From Iphinoe sp. HA4291-MV1 (GTDB lineage: Bacteria > Cyanobacteriota > Cyanobacteriia > Cyanobacteriales > Nostocaceae), in NCBI GenBank assembly GCA_019359415.1, contig JAHHHH010000005.1, positions 1 to 64,000 of the forward strand: a stretch of DNA of 64,000 nucleotides. The letters are read 5' to 3'. The notes under the pieces were generated by a model, which saw nothing but the letters and a program-made list of their open reading frames with translations, had not been told where the DNA came from and made no database searches. A program made the translations under genes and the position numbers. Of the stretch, positions 45,200 to 53,202 are shown piece after piece; positions within the stretch are counted from its first letter, which is position 1, and each line of letters opens with the position of its first letter.

Positions 45200-45347
45200 A
45201 TGACTACGACAATTGATATTGGTACTTTAATTACACGCTCAAATCACTTGGATAATAGGCGCAGGAGTGTTGGCGTTGGTGCTATTTTTTATTTCTACCA
45301 GATTTTGGTGGTTTGCGTTGCGGTTTTATACCAGTTTATCTAGTTAG
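45200..45347 (+). pseudogene. Fused remnants: DUF433 gene start joined to an ABC-2 permease end
   Basis: ATG 45200 opens MTTTIDIGTLITRS, the usual start of another type of DUF433 protein. After 12-14 codons the DNA switches to a near copy of the 3' end of the preceding permease gene (TQITWIIGAGVLALVLFF ... in frame from 45237 to TAG 45345-45347; original end at 45068-45178). So a duplicated permease end was joined to a DUF433 start. The rest of 45348-45463 holds no gene. Confidence 0.65.
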
Positions 45348-45463
45348 AAACACTTAAAAATAAATGCGTTACTGAGATGAAATTATAATTTTGTCCTGGT
45401 ATCAAGCGAGAAAATACGGTTATTTGTATATAATCGCATAACACCACCCCTTTGAGGCTCGAG

Positions 45464-45889
45464 ATGGCAGGACAATCCAACATTAGACTTACCATTGCGC
45501 TTGAAGAGTCAGACTTAGAAGCAGAGGAGCTAGCTCGGCAAACGCGAAGTTTTCTGCGAGAGATAAAAGACCTAGATGAAGTAGAACAAGCCAGTCTCGT
45601 AGCAGTTGCAGAAACCCCTGAAGGAGCAAAGGCATTATTGGGAGATTTTCTGCCAGGGAGATTGCAGACTCAGGTAAGTGTTGCCAATTTTAAAAAATTT
45701 CTGAGATTTTTAGCTGAACGCCTCGGTAACAAAACCATTGAGATAGAGGTTGAAGCCAACGGTAAAAAGCTTAAGGTAAAAGCCAGCAGTCAGCAAGAGT
45801 TATTGGTAACAATTCAGTCAGCACAGCAATTTGTAGCAGCAGAAAAGGATATCGCAGATGAAAAAGGTAGCACTGCTAATTGGGGTTAG
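45464..45889 (+). CDS. EACC1-like component, first copy
   Basis: The 141-residue product is a paralogue of 48138-48515: ARQTRSFLREIKDLDEVEQA, SVANFKKFLRFLAERLG, and the final Gln-rich helix AQQFVAAE. This matches effector-associated constant component 1, a small domain that connects sensors or NTPases to effectors in bacterial conflict systems. I chose ATG 45464 in place of the TTG at 45452. The gene runs 32 bp into the following caspase fragment, so its C-terminus may be extended abnormally. Confidence 0.65.
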   Translation: MAGQSNIRLTIALEESDLEAEELARQTRSFLREIKDLDEVEQASLVAVAETPEGAKALLGDFLPGRLQTQVSVANFKKFLRFLAERLGNKTIEIEVEANGKKLKVKASSQQELLVTIQSAQQFVAAEKDIADEKGSTANWG

Positions 45890-46190
45890 TGAGTACGAAC
45901 CAACTATTAACCCATTACCTGCGGCTGCTAGAGATTTGGAAGCAATGCAGCGAGTGCGTGAGTCCGTTGAAAACCCGGCACAGCGCGGAATGCAGAAAAT
46001 GATTTCTGAAAATCGTTATACTGCAAACGCAGAGTTAATCAAGAAGGCAACCCTTGGTATCTGTGAGGTAGAACAACAAATCGTTTTAAAGCTAAGTGGT
46101 TACGCAAAATTATTTATGTCATTGCGTTCGCGTAGCGTGTCCGTTCGCGTAGCGTCTCCGAAGGAGAAGGACATACAAAATGAAATGTAG
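45858..46190 (+). pseudogene. Truncated caspase-domain start
   Basis: MKKVALLIGVSEYEPTINPL and AARDLEAMQRV match the first 33 residues of the intact caspase at 48530. After codon 34 similarity stops and the frame runs through unrelated sequence into dispersed repeats (from about 46123). The catalytic His and Cys are absent, so no protease is made. Confidence 0.75.
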
Positions 46191-46454
46191 CGTTCGCGCA
46201 GCGTCTCGTAGAGAAGCAATCTCCCAACCGCAAGCGAATTGCTACCCTTCGGGAACGCCTTTCCTGCGGAACGCTACGCGAACGGCGAACATTTCGCTAC
46301 CCTTCGGGAACGCCAAGGGCGAACGCTCCATTCGCAATGACAAATGTATATTTAATTTTGCATTAGTACTTATTGGATCAAATCTTGGATCAAATCGTCC
46401 ACAACCTTTCATCAGAGATTTCAACTTTAGGTCATCAGAGATTTCAACTTTAGG
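46123..46454. repeat. Cluster of GC-rich dispersed repeats and a 23 bp tandem duplication
   Basis: Several copies of GCGTTCGCGTAGCGT, CTCCGAAGGAGAAG and CTACCCTTCGGGAACGCC lie in both orientations from 46123 to about 46340. Further on, TCATCAGAGATTTCAACTTT plus AGG is exactly repeated head to tail (46409-46431, 46432-46454). No gene is seen up to the NmrA-like start. Confidence 0.8.
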
Positions 46455-46612
46455 AGGTAGATCCTCGAATACTCACTTATTACATTAGTCACTTAAAGGC
46501 TACCATTCTTTGTTCAATAAAACGGCAGAAAACTGTCTCAATGGGACGGTGCAAGTTTCTGGTTGAGCGACAGCCGTTGGAGAGCAAACCTAAAACAACA
46601 AAGGAGAAAATC

Positions 46613-47479
46613 ATGAAAGTACTGATGGTTGGAGCCACTGGCAAATACGCCAACCACGTTGTACCCGAACTGAAACAGCGTAACGCGACGATTCGCGCAT
46701 TAGTGCGCGACAAAAATAAAGCAGACGCGGTGCGGCAACAGGGCGTAGATGAAGCAGCGATCGCAGACCTCAACGACCCAGACAGTCTTCGCGCTGCCGC
46801 TAGTGGAGTAGACGGTGTTTTTCACATCAACCCTGCTTTCGTACCCAATGAGGCGGAGTTGGGCGTGGCGATGGTCGAGGCTGCCAAAGCGTCTGGTGTG
46901 CGTAAGTTCGTCTTCTCCGGTGTGATTCACCCGTCGATCTCCAAGATGAATAACCATGCGGCTAAACGTCCGGTCGAGGAGGCATTGTACGAGTCAGGCA
47001 TGGAGTTTACCGTGCTGCAACCGACCATGTTCATGCAAACCCTCGACAACGGCTGGAGTGACGTGCTTGAGCAGAATCGCTTTTCCTTGCCTTACTCCAA
47101 ACACGCTCAGGCGTGTTATGTAGACTACCGCGATGTAGCAGAAGTGGCGGCACTGGCACTTACGGGAGATAAATTAGGCTACGGCACGTTCGAGTTATGT
47201 GCCCCTGGCATGGTCAACCGCGTGGAACTAGTGAAGATGATGAGCGAGGCGATCGGGAAGACCATCGAGGCGAGTGAACCTGCGTTCGATGAGTGGGCGG
47301 AAGCTGCACATATCCCTGATGGCTCCACCCGCAAAGGCTTGAGAACGATGTACGCAGACTACGATCAATATGGTTTTCCTGGCGGCAATGCACTTGTACT
47401 GCGAGCCATTCTCGAACGGGAACCTCGTACATTACGGCAGTACATTCAAGAGCTTGCGAACCGCAAAGCGGCTTCGTGA
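46613..47479 (+). CDS. NmrA-like NAD(P)-binding oxidoreductase
   Basis: The 288-residue Rossmann protein starts MKVLMVGATGKYANHVVPEL with glycine-rich GATGKYA, followed by NmrA-type features: FVFSGVIHPSI, PTMFMQTL, YVDYRDVAEVAALAL. It is an atypical short-chain dehydrogenase or redox sensor; its ligand is unknown. ATG 46613 has AAGGAG 8 bp upstream. The frame upstream to 46541 lacks similarity. Codon use looks slightly more GC-rich than the neighbours, so transfer is possible. Confidence 0.87.
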   Translation: MKVLMVGATGKYANHVVPELKQRNATIRALVRDKNKADAVRQQGVDEAAIADLNDPDSLRAAASGVDGVFHINPAFVPNEAELGVAMVEAAKASGVRKFVFSGVIHPSISKMNNHAAKRPVEEALYESGMEFTVLQPTMFMQTLDNGWSDVLEQNRFSLPYSKHAQACYVDYRDVAEVAALALTGDKLGYGTFELCAPGMVNRVELVKMMSEAIGKTIEASEPAFDEWAEAAHIPDGSTRKGLRTMYADYDQYGFPGGNALVLRAILEREPRTLRQYIQELANRKAAS

Positions 47480-47513
47480 CTTCCGGCTTAAGCACAAGTG
47501 CGATCGCACTTCG

Positions 47514-47698
47514 GGTGGGCATTGCTTACCAAAATCTTGCAATATCTTCTAAAAAATCAAAGCAATGCCCACCTACCCTGATTCACCAAAAACGATCTCA
47601 GCGACGGTATTGGGACATATGGGTAATATTAACTTTGGTGGGCATTGCCCTTCAAAAACTGTATTTTATAACGATAATCTCATAGGGCGATGCCCACC
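47514..47698. repeat. Two GGTGGGCATTGC hairpins
   Basis: GGTGGGCATTGCTT/AAGCAATGCCCACC (47514-47527, 47560-47573) and GGTGGGCATTGCCCT/AGGGCGATGCCCACC (47637-47651, 47684-47698) share their arms. They are dispersed hairpin repeats in the 47480-48137 spacer. The remainder up to 48137 is AT-rich and should include the promoter of the EACC1-caspase pair. Confidence 0.75.
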
Positions 47699-48137
47699 CT
47701 ACCTCTTTTCCAGTCATTTCCAACGGTTTTTCACCTGTCTTGGCGACAACAACGCGTAAGCGCGAGACATTTTCTAGCTCCGAAAACAAAAGATATTTTT
47801 TGTAAAGATAAATAAATTTTTACTAAATCCATATTCTTAGTTATGAATTCTATAGAGGAATAGACTTTTCATGAATTCTCTGGAAACGTTGAAACAACGC
47901 GGCTTTCAAGAAGACAGTTATTTTCATTGAGCTTATTGCCAATGAGAAATTAGCATAAAAGAGTCAGACCACAAGAAGAAGTTAGATAAACTGCATCAGT
48001 CAAATTGAATTGCAGCTATTACAAATTGGCTAATAATTATCCAACTCGTCCAACTTCTCAAAAAAGATGGTGTAAAAGTTAACTAGAGATAGAAATCAAA
48101 AAAGTCATTCACAGTAAACGTCTTGAAGGGGTAAAAA

Positions 48138-48515
48138 ATGTCTTCTAATATCAAACTGACTATCGCTTTTAATGAACCAAATCTAGATGCAGAGGAGACA
48201 GAACAGCAAACGCGAAATTTGCTGCGAGAGGTGAAAGACTTAGATGAAGTGGAACAAGCCAGTCTTGTAGGAGTTACAGAAACACCCGAAGGCTCAAAGG
48301 CATTTGCAGGTTTTCTGCTGGGGATGTTACAGGCTGAAGTGAGTGTTGCCAATTTGAGTAAATTGATGGGATTTTTAGGCGATCGCTTGGGTGGCAAATC
48401 GATTAAACTGACACTCAAAGCACCAGATGGTAGAGAACTCAACCTGGAAGCCAGTAGTCGGGAAGAGTTTGAGTTCGCTATGCAACAAGCACAGGAATTT
48501 CTGAAAAATACATAG
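48138..48515 (+). CDS. EACC1-like effector-associated component
   Basis: The 125-residue product contains ETEQQTRNLLREVKDLDEV (residues 21-39), ASLVGVTETPEGSKAFAGF, and a C-terminal beta-hairpin plus helix (GRELNLEASSREEFEFAMQQ). This fits EACC1, described in computational surveys of NTP-dependent conflict systems in multicellular bacteria. It lies 14 bp before the caspase gene and surely forms an operon with it. Likely role: an adaptor needed to assemble or restrain the caspase. No function is demonstrated. Confidence 0.7.
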   Translation: MSSNIKLTIAFNEPNLDAEETEQQTRNLLREVKDLDEVEQASLVGVTETPEGSKAFAGFLLGMLQAEVSVANLSKLMGFLGDRLGGKSIKLTLKAPDGRELNLEASSREEFEFAMQQAQEFLKNT

Positions 48516-48529
48516 CATAGGATACCACA

Positions 48530-50173
48530 ATGGCTAAGGTAGCACTGCTGATTGGGGCGAGTGAATATGGAGAAGGGTTAAGCCCACTTCCTGGGGCGAC
48601 AAAAGATGTGGAGGCGATGCAGCGAGTTTTACAGCACTCAGCAATGGGCAGTTTTGATGAGGTAAAAACGCTGCTTAATACCGATCCGCAAGTTATGCAA
48701 GAAGCCATTGAGACCTTGTTTTCCGGTCGGGCTAAAGAAGACCTAGTGCTACTTTTTTTCTCTGGTCACGGGATTAAGGATGAGAGTGGTAGGCTTTACT
48801 TAGCAACTCACATCACTCGTAAAAACACACAGAGAGAACTCGTGAAAGCAACAGCGGTTCCAGCCAGTTTTGTGCAAGACATTATGAGCAACAGCCGCTC
48901 AAAACGTCAGGTTGTCATTCTTGACTGTTGCTTTAGTGGGGCGTTTGCAGAGGGTTGGTTAGCAAAAGATGATGGTTCTGTAGATGTCAAGAATCAACTT
49001 GGTGGCGAAGGGCGTGCTGTTCTCACTTCTTCAACGTCAACCCAGTATTCCTTTGAGCAGCAAGGAATAGACCTCTCAGTTTACACCCATTACTTAGTCG
49101 AGGGAATTGAAACAGGAGCTGCAGATCAAACGAATGACGGTGTCATTTCTGTGGATGAATTGCACGAGTACGCCAAGAAGAAAGTTCAAGAAGCTGCGCC
49201 AGCAATGAAACCAGAAATTTATGCCGTGCGAGAAGGTTTCAAAATCTGGCTTTCTAAGGCACCAACAGATGATCCAAAGCTGAGGTATCGCCAAGAAGTT
49301 GAGCTTTATGCCAGTCGAGGCGAAATTTCTATGATTGGTCGCAATGCCTTAGATGCACTGCGACAAACTTTGGGTCTATCGCCCGAAGAGACTGCTGCAA
49401 TTGAGGCTGAGGTTTTAAAGCCTTATCAAGAGTATAAGCAAAAATTGCAGCAATATGAGCAAGCATTAGTTGATGCAATGAGGCAGGAAAGAACCTTAAG
49501 TGACAATACTCGTCATGAGTTGCAACGTTATCAGCAAATTTTAGGACTCAGAAATGAAGATATAGCCCCCATTGAAGCACGAATTTCTCCTCAGAAAAAA
49601 TCGGTTTTAGTCCCAGTTCTAGCAAAGCCCAAACTCCTCATTGGTACAGGCATTGTCACTACTGCGGCGTTAGCATTTTATTTTCTGGTGACTTTACAAC
49701 TTACTTCAGAACCGAAATTACCGGAGTCACCCACACCTACTCCTAGTTCCACTCAGTCTTCCCCAGGCTTGCCAAGCCCAAAGAATATTGACGATGCTGA
49801 TGTTTACAATAGTCGCGGTCTCGCCAGCTTTGCCTTTAGAAAGTATAAAGAAGCAATCAACGACTACAACCAAGCAATTCGTATCAATCCTAACTTTTCC
49901 CTTGCTTACTACAATCGTGGTGATGCCTACTTTGCTCTTGGAGAAAAACAAAAAGCAATTAAAGACTATATCACAGCAATTGAAGTTAATAGTACATGGG
50001 GGAACAAAAGCGCAGCTGATGCTTACAAACAGAAGGCTTCTGTCTACTCTGCTTTAGGAAATAAACAAGCCGCAATTGTAGATTATCAGGAAGCTGCAAA
50101 ACGTTATCACAAAAAAGGAAAGATAAAGGAATCCCAAGATATATTGAACAAAGTCAAAAAGCTCCAGCAGTAA
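48530..50173 (+). CDS. Caspase-family protease with TPR domain
   Basis: The N-terminal caspase-like domain (residues 1-245) has VALLIGASEY, His80 in FFSGHG and Cys134 in LDCCFSG, the catalytic dyad. A charged helical segment (about 250-360) is followed by one transmembrane helix (about 366-390), a Pro/Ser-rich linker (SPTPTPSSTQSS) and three TPR units (about 420-540). The layout suggests a membrane-tethered orthocaspase whose TPR end binds a partner across the membrane. With EACC1 it forms a predicted cell-suicide or conflict module. Confidence 0.9.
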   Translation: MAKVALLIGASEYGEGLSPLPGATKDVEAMQRVLQHSAMGSFDEVKTLLNTDPQVMQEAIETLFSGRAKEDLVLLFFSGHGIKDESGRLYLATHITRKNTQRELVKATAVPASFVQDIMSNSRSKRQVVILDCCFSGAFAEGWLAKDDGSVDVKNQLGGEGRAVLTSSTSTQYSFEQQGIDLSVYTHYLVEGIETGAADQTNDGVISVDELHEYAKKKVQEAAPAMKPEIYAVREGFKIWLSKAPTDDPKLRYRQEVELYASRGEISMIGRNALDALRQTLGLSPEETAAIEAEVLKPYQEYKQKLQQYEQALVDAMRQERTLSDNTRHELQRYQQILGLRNEDIAPIEARISPQKKSVLVPVLAKPKLLIGTGIVTTAALAFYFLVTLQLTSEPKLPESPTPTPSSTQSSPGLPSPKNIDDADVYNSRGLASFAFRKYKEAINDYNQAIRINPNFSLAYYNRGDAYFALGEKQKAIKDYITAIEVNSTWGNKSAADAYKQKASVYSALGNKQAAIVDYQEAAKRYHKKGKIKESQDILNKVKKLQQ

Positions 50174-50257
50174 TTCAGATACTCGACAAGATTCTGTGCC
50201 GAAGGGTAAGAAAGAACGAGTAAAGATATTGGGAGACTGAATTTTCCAGTCCCTCAC

Positions 50258-50471
50258 TCACAGCAGCTGAATAAACTCATCAACACTCAAACCTACCTGT
50301 CGGATAATCGCCCGTAATGTTCCTTTATCTAACTCTTGATGATTCGGGACTACAACTTCGACAAATGGCTCAACCCGACGTAAAATAATGTGGCTTCCAC
50401 GTTGTCGCAAGACATAGAAACCTAGCTTTTCTTAGTGCTTTAATGCATTCCTGACCAGAAATTATAGGCAA
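50258..50471 (-). pseudogene. hicA: HicA toxin gene with a one-base frameshift
   Basis: Reading down from TTG 50471, LPIISGQECIKALRKA is in one frame. An extra base near 50423-50424 shifts the rest to a second frame, GFYVLRQRGSHIILRR, then VVVPNHQELDKGTLRAIIRQ and a normal HicA end (SVDEFIQLL, stop 50258-50260). The catalytic His in GSH is in the second part. HicA toxins cleave mRNA; this copy is probably dead unless the shift is a sequencing error. It directly follows hicB. Confidence 0.75.
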
Positions 50472-50476
50472 CTTGC

Positions 50477-50686
50477 TTATACCTCGACCAAAACTGTTTC
50501 CAAGTTGTCTTCTGGAATAGAGCGACCTTCTTCTTTAAGTACCTCAATATAGAGTTCAATAGCTTCCTTTATGTTGACAATCGCTTCTTCTTTCGTTTTT
50601 CCCTGGCTGATGCAAGCAGGTAAGCTAGGACATTCAGCCACCCAGTAATTATCTTCTCCTGGGTAAATAATGACTTGCCTTTTCAT
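50477..50686 (-). CDS. hicB: HicB-family antitoxin
   Basis: The 69-residue product has the HicB RNase-H-like fold pattern: VIIYPGEDNYWVAECPSLPA and CISQGKTKEEAIVNIKEAIE. It neutralises HicA; the minimal form lacks a C-terminal DNA-binding domain. It precedes the frameshifted hicA by 5 bp on the same strand, so antitoxin comes first. Confidence 0.85.
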   Translation of the reverse strand: MKRQVIIYPGEDNYWVAECPSLPACISQGKTKEEAIVNIKEAIELYIEVLKEEGRSIPEDNLETVLVEV

Positions 50687-50713
50687 CTATCACTCCGATA
50701 TTTGTCGTGACTA

Positions 50714-50875
50714 CTAAAAAATAATATTTAAGAAATAACCTATTATCAATTGCACAAGCTGTCGCAAAATCTCAACATTTTCAATTGTAATTCCCAAAAC
50801 TGAGGCAAAAACTCTAGCTTTATGCTTACCACTGAGATGTTCTGGGTTCAAGCAGTAACTCATTAGTTTTTGCAT
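50714..50875 (-). CDS. DUF6883-like fragment
   Basis: MQKLMSYCLNPEHLSGKHKA followed by RVFASVLGI matches the N-terminal core of DUF6883 proteins, small polymorphic-toxin-associated or nuclease-related domains. The product stops after 53 residues, about half the usual length. The upstream codons (to 50941) belong to a MITE. It may be a decayed gene from the same conflict region. Confidence 0.45.
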   Translation of the reverse strand: MQKLMSYCLNPEHLSGKHKARVFASVLGITIENVEILRQLVQLIIGYFLNIIF

Positions 50876-50908
50876 TGAGATTTCTGTTTGGTCACCGTTG
50901 GGTAATTC

Positions 50909-51148
50909 AGGACTTACGCAAAGAAACCCGGTTTCTACCAAAAATCGTCTGTTTCACAACCAAATACGAACGAAGAAACCGGGTTTCTATAGCGGTTCTC
51001 ACTTCGGTGCAATACAGTCGTCACCTCACCCCGCATTTGCTGACGCAAACGCTCCCCTCTCCAAACTCGCACAGAGGGGTTGGGGGTGAGGTTGAAAAAT
51101 GTACTTCATGCAAACGAGAACCGCTATAGCAGATGGCGCGTAAGTCCT
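50909..51148. mobile_element. MITE-like element with a second element nested inside
   Basis: The outer arms are AGGACTTACGC at 50909-50919 and GCGTAAGTCCT at 51138-51148. Inside are the inverted pair AAACCCGGTTTCT/AGAAACCGGGTTTCT (about 50925-50988) and a second element with TATAGCGGTTCTC at 50988-51000 and GAGAACCGCTATA at 51116-51128. The latter encloses a further hairpin, CACCTCACCCC/GGGGGTGAGGT. No coding capacity. Confidence 0.75.
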
Positions 51149-51307
51149 ATAATTTCATCTGATAATTTCATCTAAGACGATATTTCTTGGGTAAGGCTTT
51201 GATTTTATCAAGCGATCGCCCTTTGGAGCATCGCGCTCCACTCGCCTCCCTACCCATATTTCCTGTAAAATCAAGACTTAAGGACTGTGCATAGGGAGAC
51301 AACAGGG

Positions 51308-52030
51308 TTGCCTACACTTGGTGTAAACATTGACCACATCGCCACCATTCGACAAGCGCGGCGGACGGTGGAACCAGATCCCGTGGCGGCGGCGGTACTA
51401 GCAGAATTAGGGGGTGCGGATGGCATTACGGTGCATCTGCGGGAAGATAGGCGACATATTCAAGAACGGGATGTGCGCCTGTTGCGACAAACGGTGCGAT
51501 CGCATCTTAATTTAGAGATGGCGGCGACAGATGAAATGGTTACCATTGCCCTCGACATCAAACCCGATTACATTACTTTAGTACCGGAAAAGCGGGAAGA
51601 AGTCACCACAGAAGGCGGGCTGGATATCGTCGGTCAAATTGATAGAATAGGTGAGGTAGTTGATAAATTGCAAAACGCTGGTATTCCAGTGAGTCTGTTT
51701 ATCGATGCCCACATAGCACAGATTGAAGCTTCTGTCAAGGTGCAGGCAAAGTTTATTGAACTGCACACTGGGTGCTATGCTGAAGCTAAGGATGAAACAA
51801 GTCGCGAGCAGGAATTAGCCTTGCTAGCTAAAGGGTGTGAGCAAGCGATAAAAACGGGATTGCGAGTGAATGCTGGTCATGGACTCACCTACTGGAATGT
51901 TTACCCTGTAGCTTGCCTTCCAGGGATGGAAGAACTAAACATTGGGCATACCATTGTCAGTCGAGCAGCACTCGTTGGCATGGAAAGAGCAGTCCGCGAG
52001 ATGAAACTAGCGATGCGAGGTCAACTGTAA
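51308..52030 (+). CDS. pdxJ: Pyridoxine 5'-phosphate synthase PdxJ
   Basis: The product is a 240-residue TIM-barrel starting [20 protein letters not shown], with [28 protein letters not shown], and ELHTGCYA plus NAGHGL phosphate-binding loops. It condenses 3-amino-1-hydroxyacetone phosphate with deoxyxylulose 5-phosphate to PNP in vitamin B6 synthesis. I chose TTG 51308 because AGGGAG is 9-14 bp upstream and the family begins at [12 protein letters not shown] 51287 adds seven residues. Confidence 0.93.
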   Translation: MPTLGVNIDHIATIRQARRTVEPDPVAAAVLAELGGADGITVHLREDRRHIQERDVRLLRQTVRSHLNLEMAATDEMVTIALDIKPDYITLVPEKREEVTTEGGLDIVGQIDRIGEVVDKLQNAGIPVSLFIDAHIAQIEASVKVQAKFIELHTGCYAEAKDETSREQELALLAKGCEQAIKTGLRVNAGHGLTYWNVYPVACLPGMEELNIGHTIVSRAALVGMERAVREMKLAMRGQL

Positions 52031-52177
52031 ACAGCTATCAGTTATTTTCATAGGAAAATCAAATGAATTGATAACTGACAACTGATAACTGATAACTGAT
52101 AAAAGTAGAGGGGTCTTCACTGCGAAATCTGAAAAATTGTTGGTATTTCGCAAGTTAAATTTGAAGTAAAGACTTCT

Positions 52178-52843
52178 ATGAGCGTAACACAATCTAACAA
52201 CATTCCGCTTTGGGCACAGGACAGGGATACGGTTATTGCACAAAGCACTGATGCCCAGTGGCGCAATCAAACCCCTCCGGATTATTCTGAGTCAAAAGAA
52301 GGTCTTGTAAAAGAAAGTACACATCATCATGTAGAAGGTTCATTAGAGGCGATCGTTCAAAATTTAGTCAGAACCTTTGAGATGGAAGCATCCTTCAAAA
52401 CCAACCCACAGCAGTGGTTGTCTGTGGTTAATGAACAGTTTCGCATGAGTAGTAATGGTGGTTCGGCATACACAGCATCAGATGTGGTAAAGTCAGGCAC
52501 ATATAATTTATTTATTGGTGATACAGAAGATTACAAGGCTTCGGAGGAAACTTTTGAATCATCAGGAAAGCTTTTCCATACAGCATTTCCTAAAGGATTT
52601 TTGTGGGAAGTTCTTGAGGTTTTTTCAGGTCCACCAAACGTGACATTCAAATGGCGTCATTGGGGAACTTTTAACGGTCCATACAAAGATTATGCACCTA
52701 CAGGGGAGACGGTGGAGATAGTTGGTATAAGCTTGGCGCGTGTGACTGAGGATTTGAAAGTTCTTTCTATAGAACACTACTTCGACAATAGCCTCTTTCT
52801 CAAAAAGCTGACAACAGGTAAAAAACAAACACCTGACAAATAA
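52178..52843 (+). CDS. Pathogen-related (barley PR-like) NTF2-fold protein
   Basis: The 221-residue product has EGSLEAIVQNLVRTFEME (about residues 53-70), SGTYNLFIG, FHTAFPKGFLWEVLEVFSGP and FKWRHWGTFNGPYKDYAPTG. This order is that of the plant 'pathogen-related protein' family and its cyanobacterial and fungal relatives, with a SnoaL/NTF2-like fold. The biochemical activity is unknown. It is cytosolic and has no signal peptide. It is an isolated gene after pdxJ. Confidence 0.72.
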   Translation: MSVTQSNNIPLWAQDRDTVIAQSTDAQWRNQTPPDYSESKEGLVKESTHHHVEGSLEAIVQNLVRTFEMEASFKTNPQQWLSVVNEQFRMSSNGGSAYTASDVVKSGTYNLFIGDTEDYKASEETFESSGKLFHTAFPKGFLWEVLEVFSGPPNVTFKWRHWGTFNGPYKDYAPTGETVEIVGISLARVTEDLKVLSIEHYFDNSLFLKKLTTGKKQTPDK

Positions 52844-52860
52844 CAGTAAGGTAAGGTAGC

Positions 52861-52951
52861 AATACTGCTCGGTTAAGAATAGTTGAGGTGCCAGAAACCC
52901 GGTTTCTTTAAGAAACCGGGTTTCTAATTTTTGCTTATCCGAGCAGTATTG
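52861..52951. mobile_element. MITE-like element with perfect 11 bp target duplication
   Basis: Terminal inverted repeats AATACTGCTCGG (52861-52872) and CCGAGCAGTATT (52939-52950) flank the palindrome GAAACCCGGTTTCTTTAAGA continuing to AACCGGGTTTC (52892-52925). GGTAAGGTAGC occurs immediately on both sides (52850-52860 and 52952-52962), a target-site duplication indicating fairly recent insertion. Confidence 0.82.
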
Positions 52952-53010
52952 GGTAAGGTAGCTGTCCCTTCCATTTTTGAATCAAGTGCTTTATGTTTAA
53001 TTAGGTCGAA

Positions 53011-53138
53011 CAGCCAGAGATGAAAATCTCTGGCTGATAGTTTAAGTCTTCTTAAGAGGACTAAATGCTTTCTGGTGTAAAGTATAAAGTCCATTAAGAT
53101 GGACTTGAGCTATTAGCCCGGAGTTTCAACTCTGGGCG
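53011..53138. repeat. Series of four hairpins before ycf54
   Basis: CAGCCAGAGAT/ATCTCTGGCTG (53011-53036), AGTCTTCTTAAGAGGACT (53045-53062), AGTCCATTAAGATGGACT (53088-53105) and GCCCGGAGTTTCAACTCTGGGC (53116-53137, imperfect) follow closely. Similar strings are dispersed repeats in cyanobacteria, but the position 65 bp before ycf54 allows a leader-RNA role. Confidence 0.6.
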
Positions 53139-53202
53139 GGCGAGAGAGCGAATGAAACAACCCTGAATAAGGCTGTGTCCTCTCATGAGTCATTGACAAA
53201 GG

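Noticed and set aside
47480-47760. Several overlapping small frames after the NmrA-like gene
   Set aside because: They translate the GGTGGGCATTGC hairpin repeats and share no coding signature.
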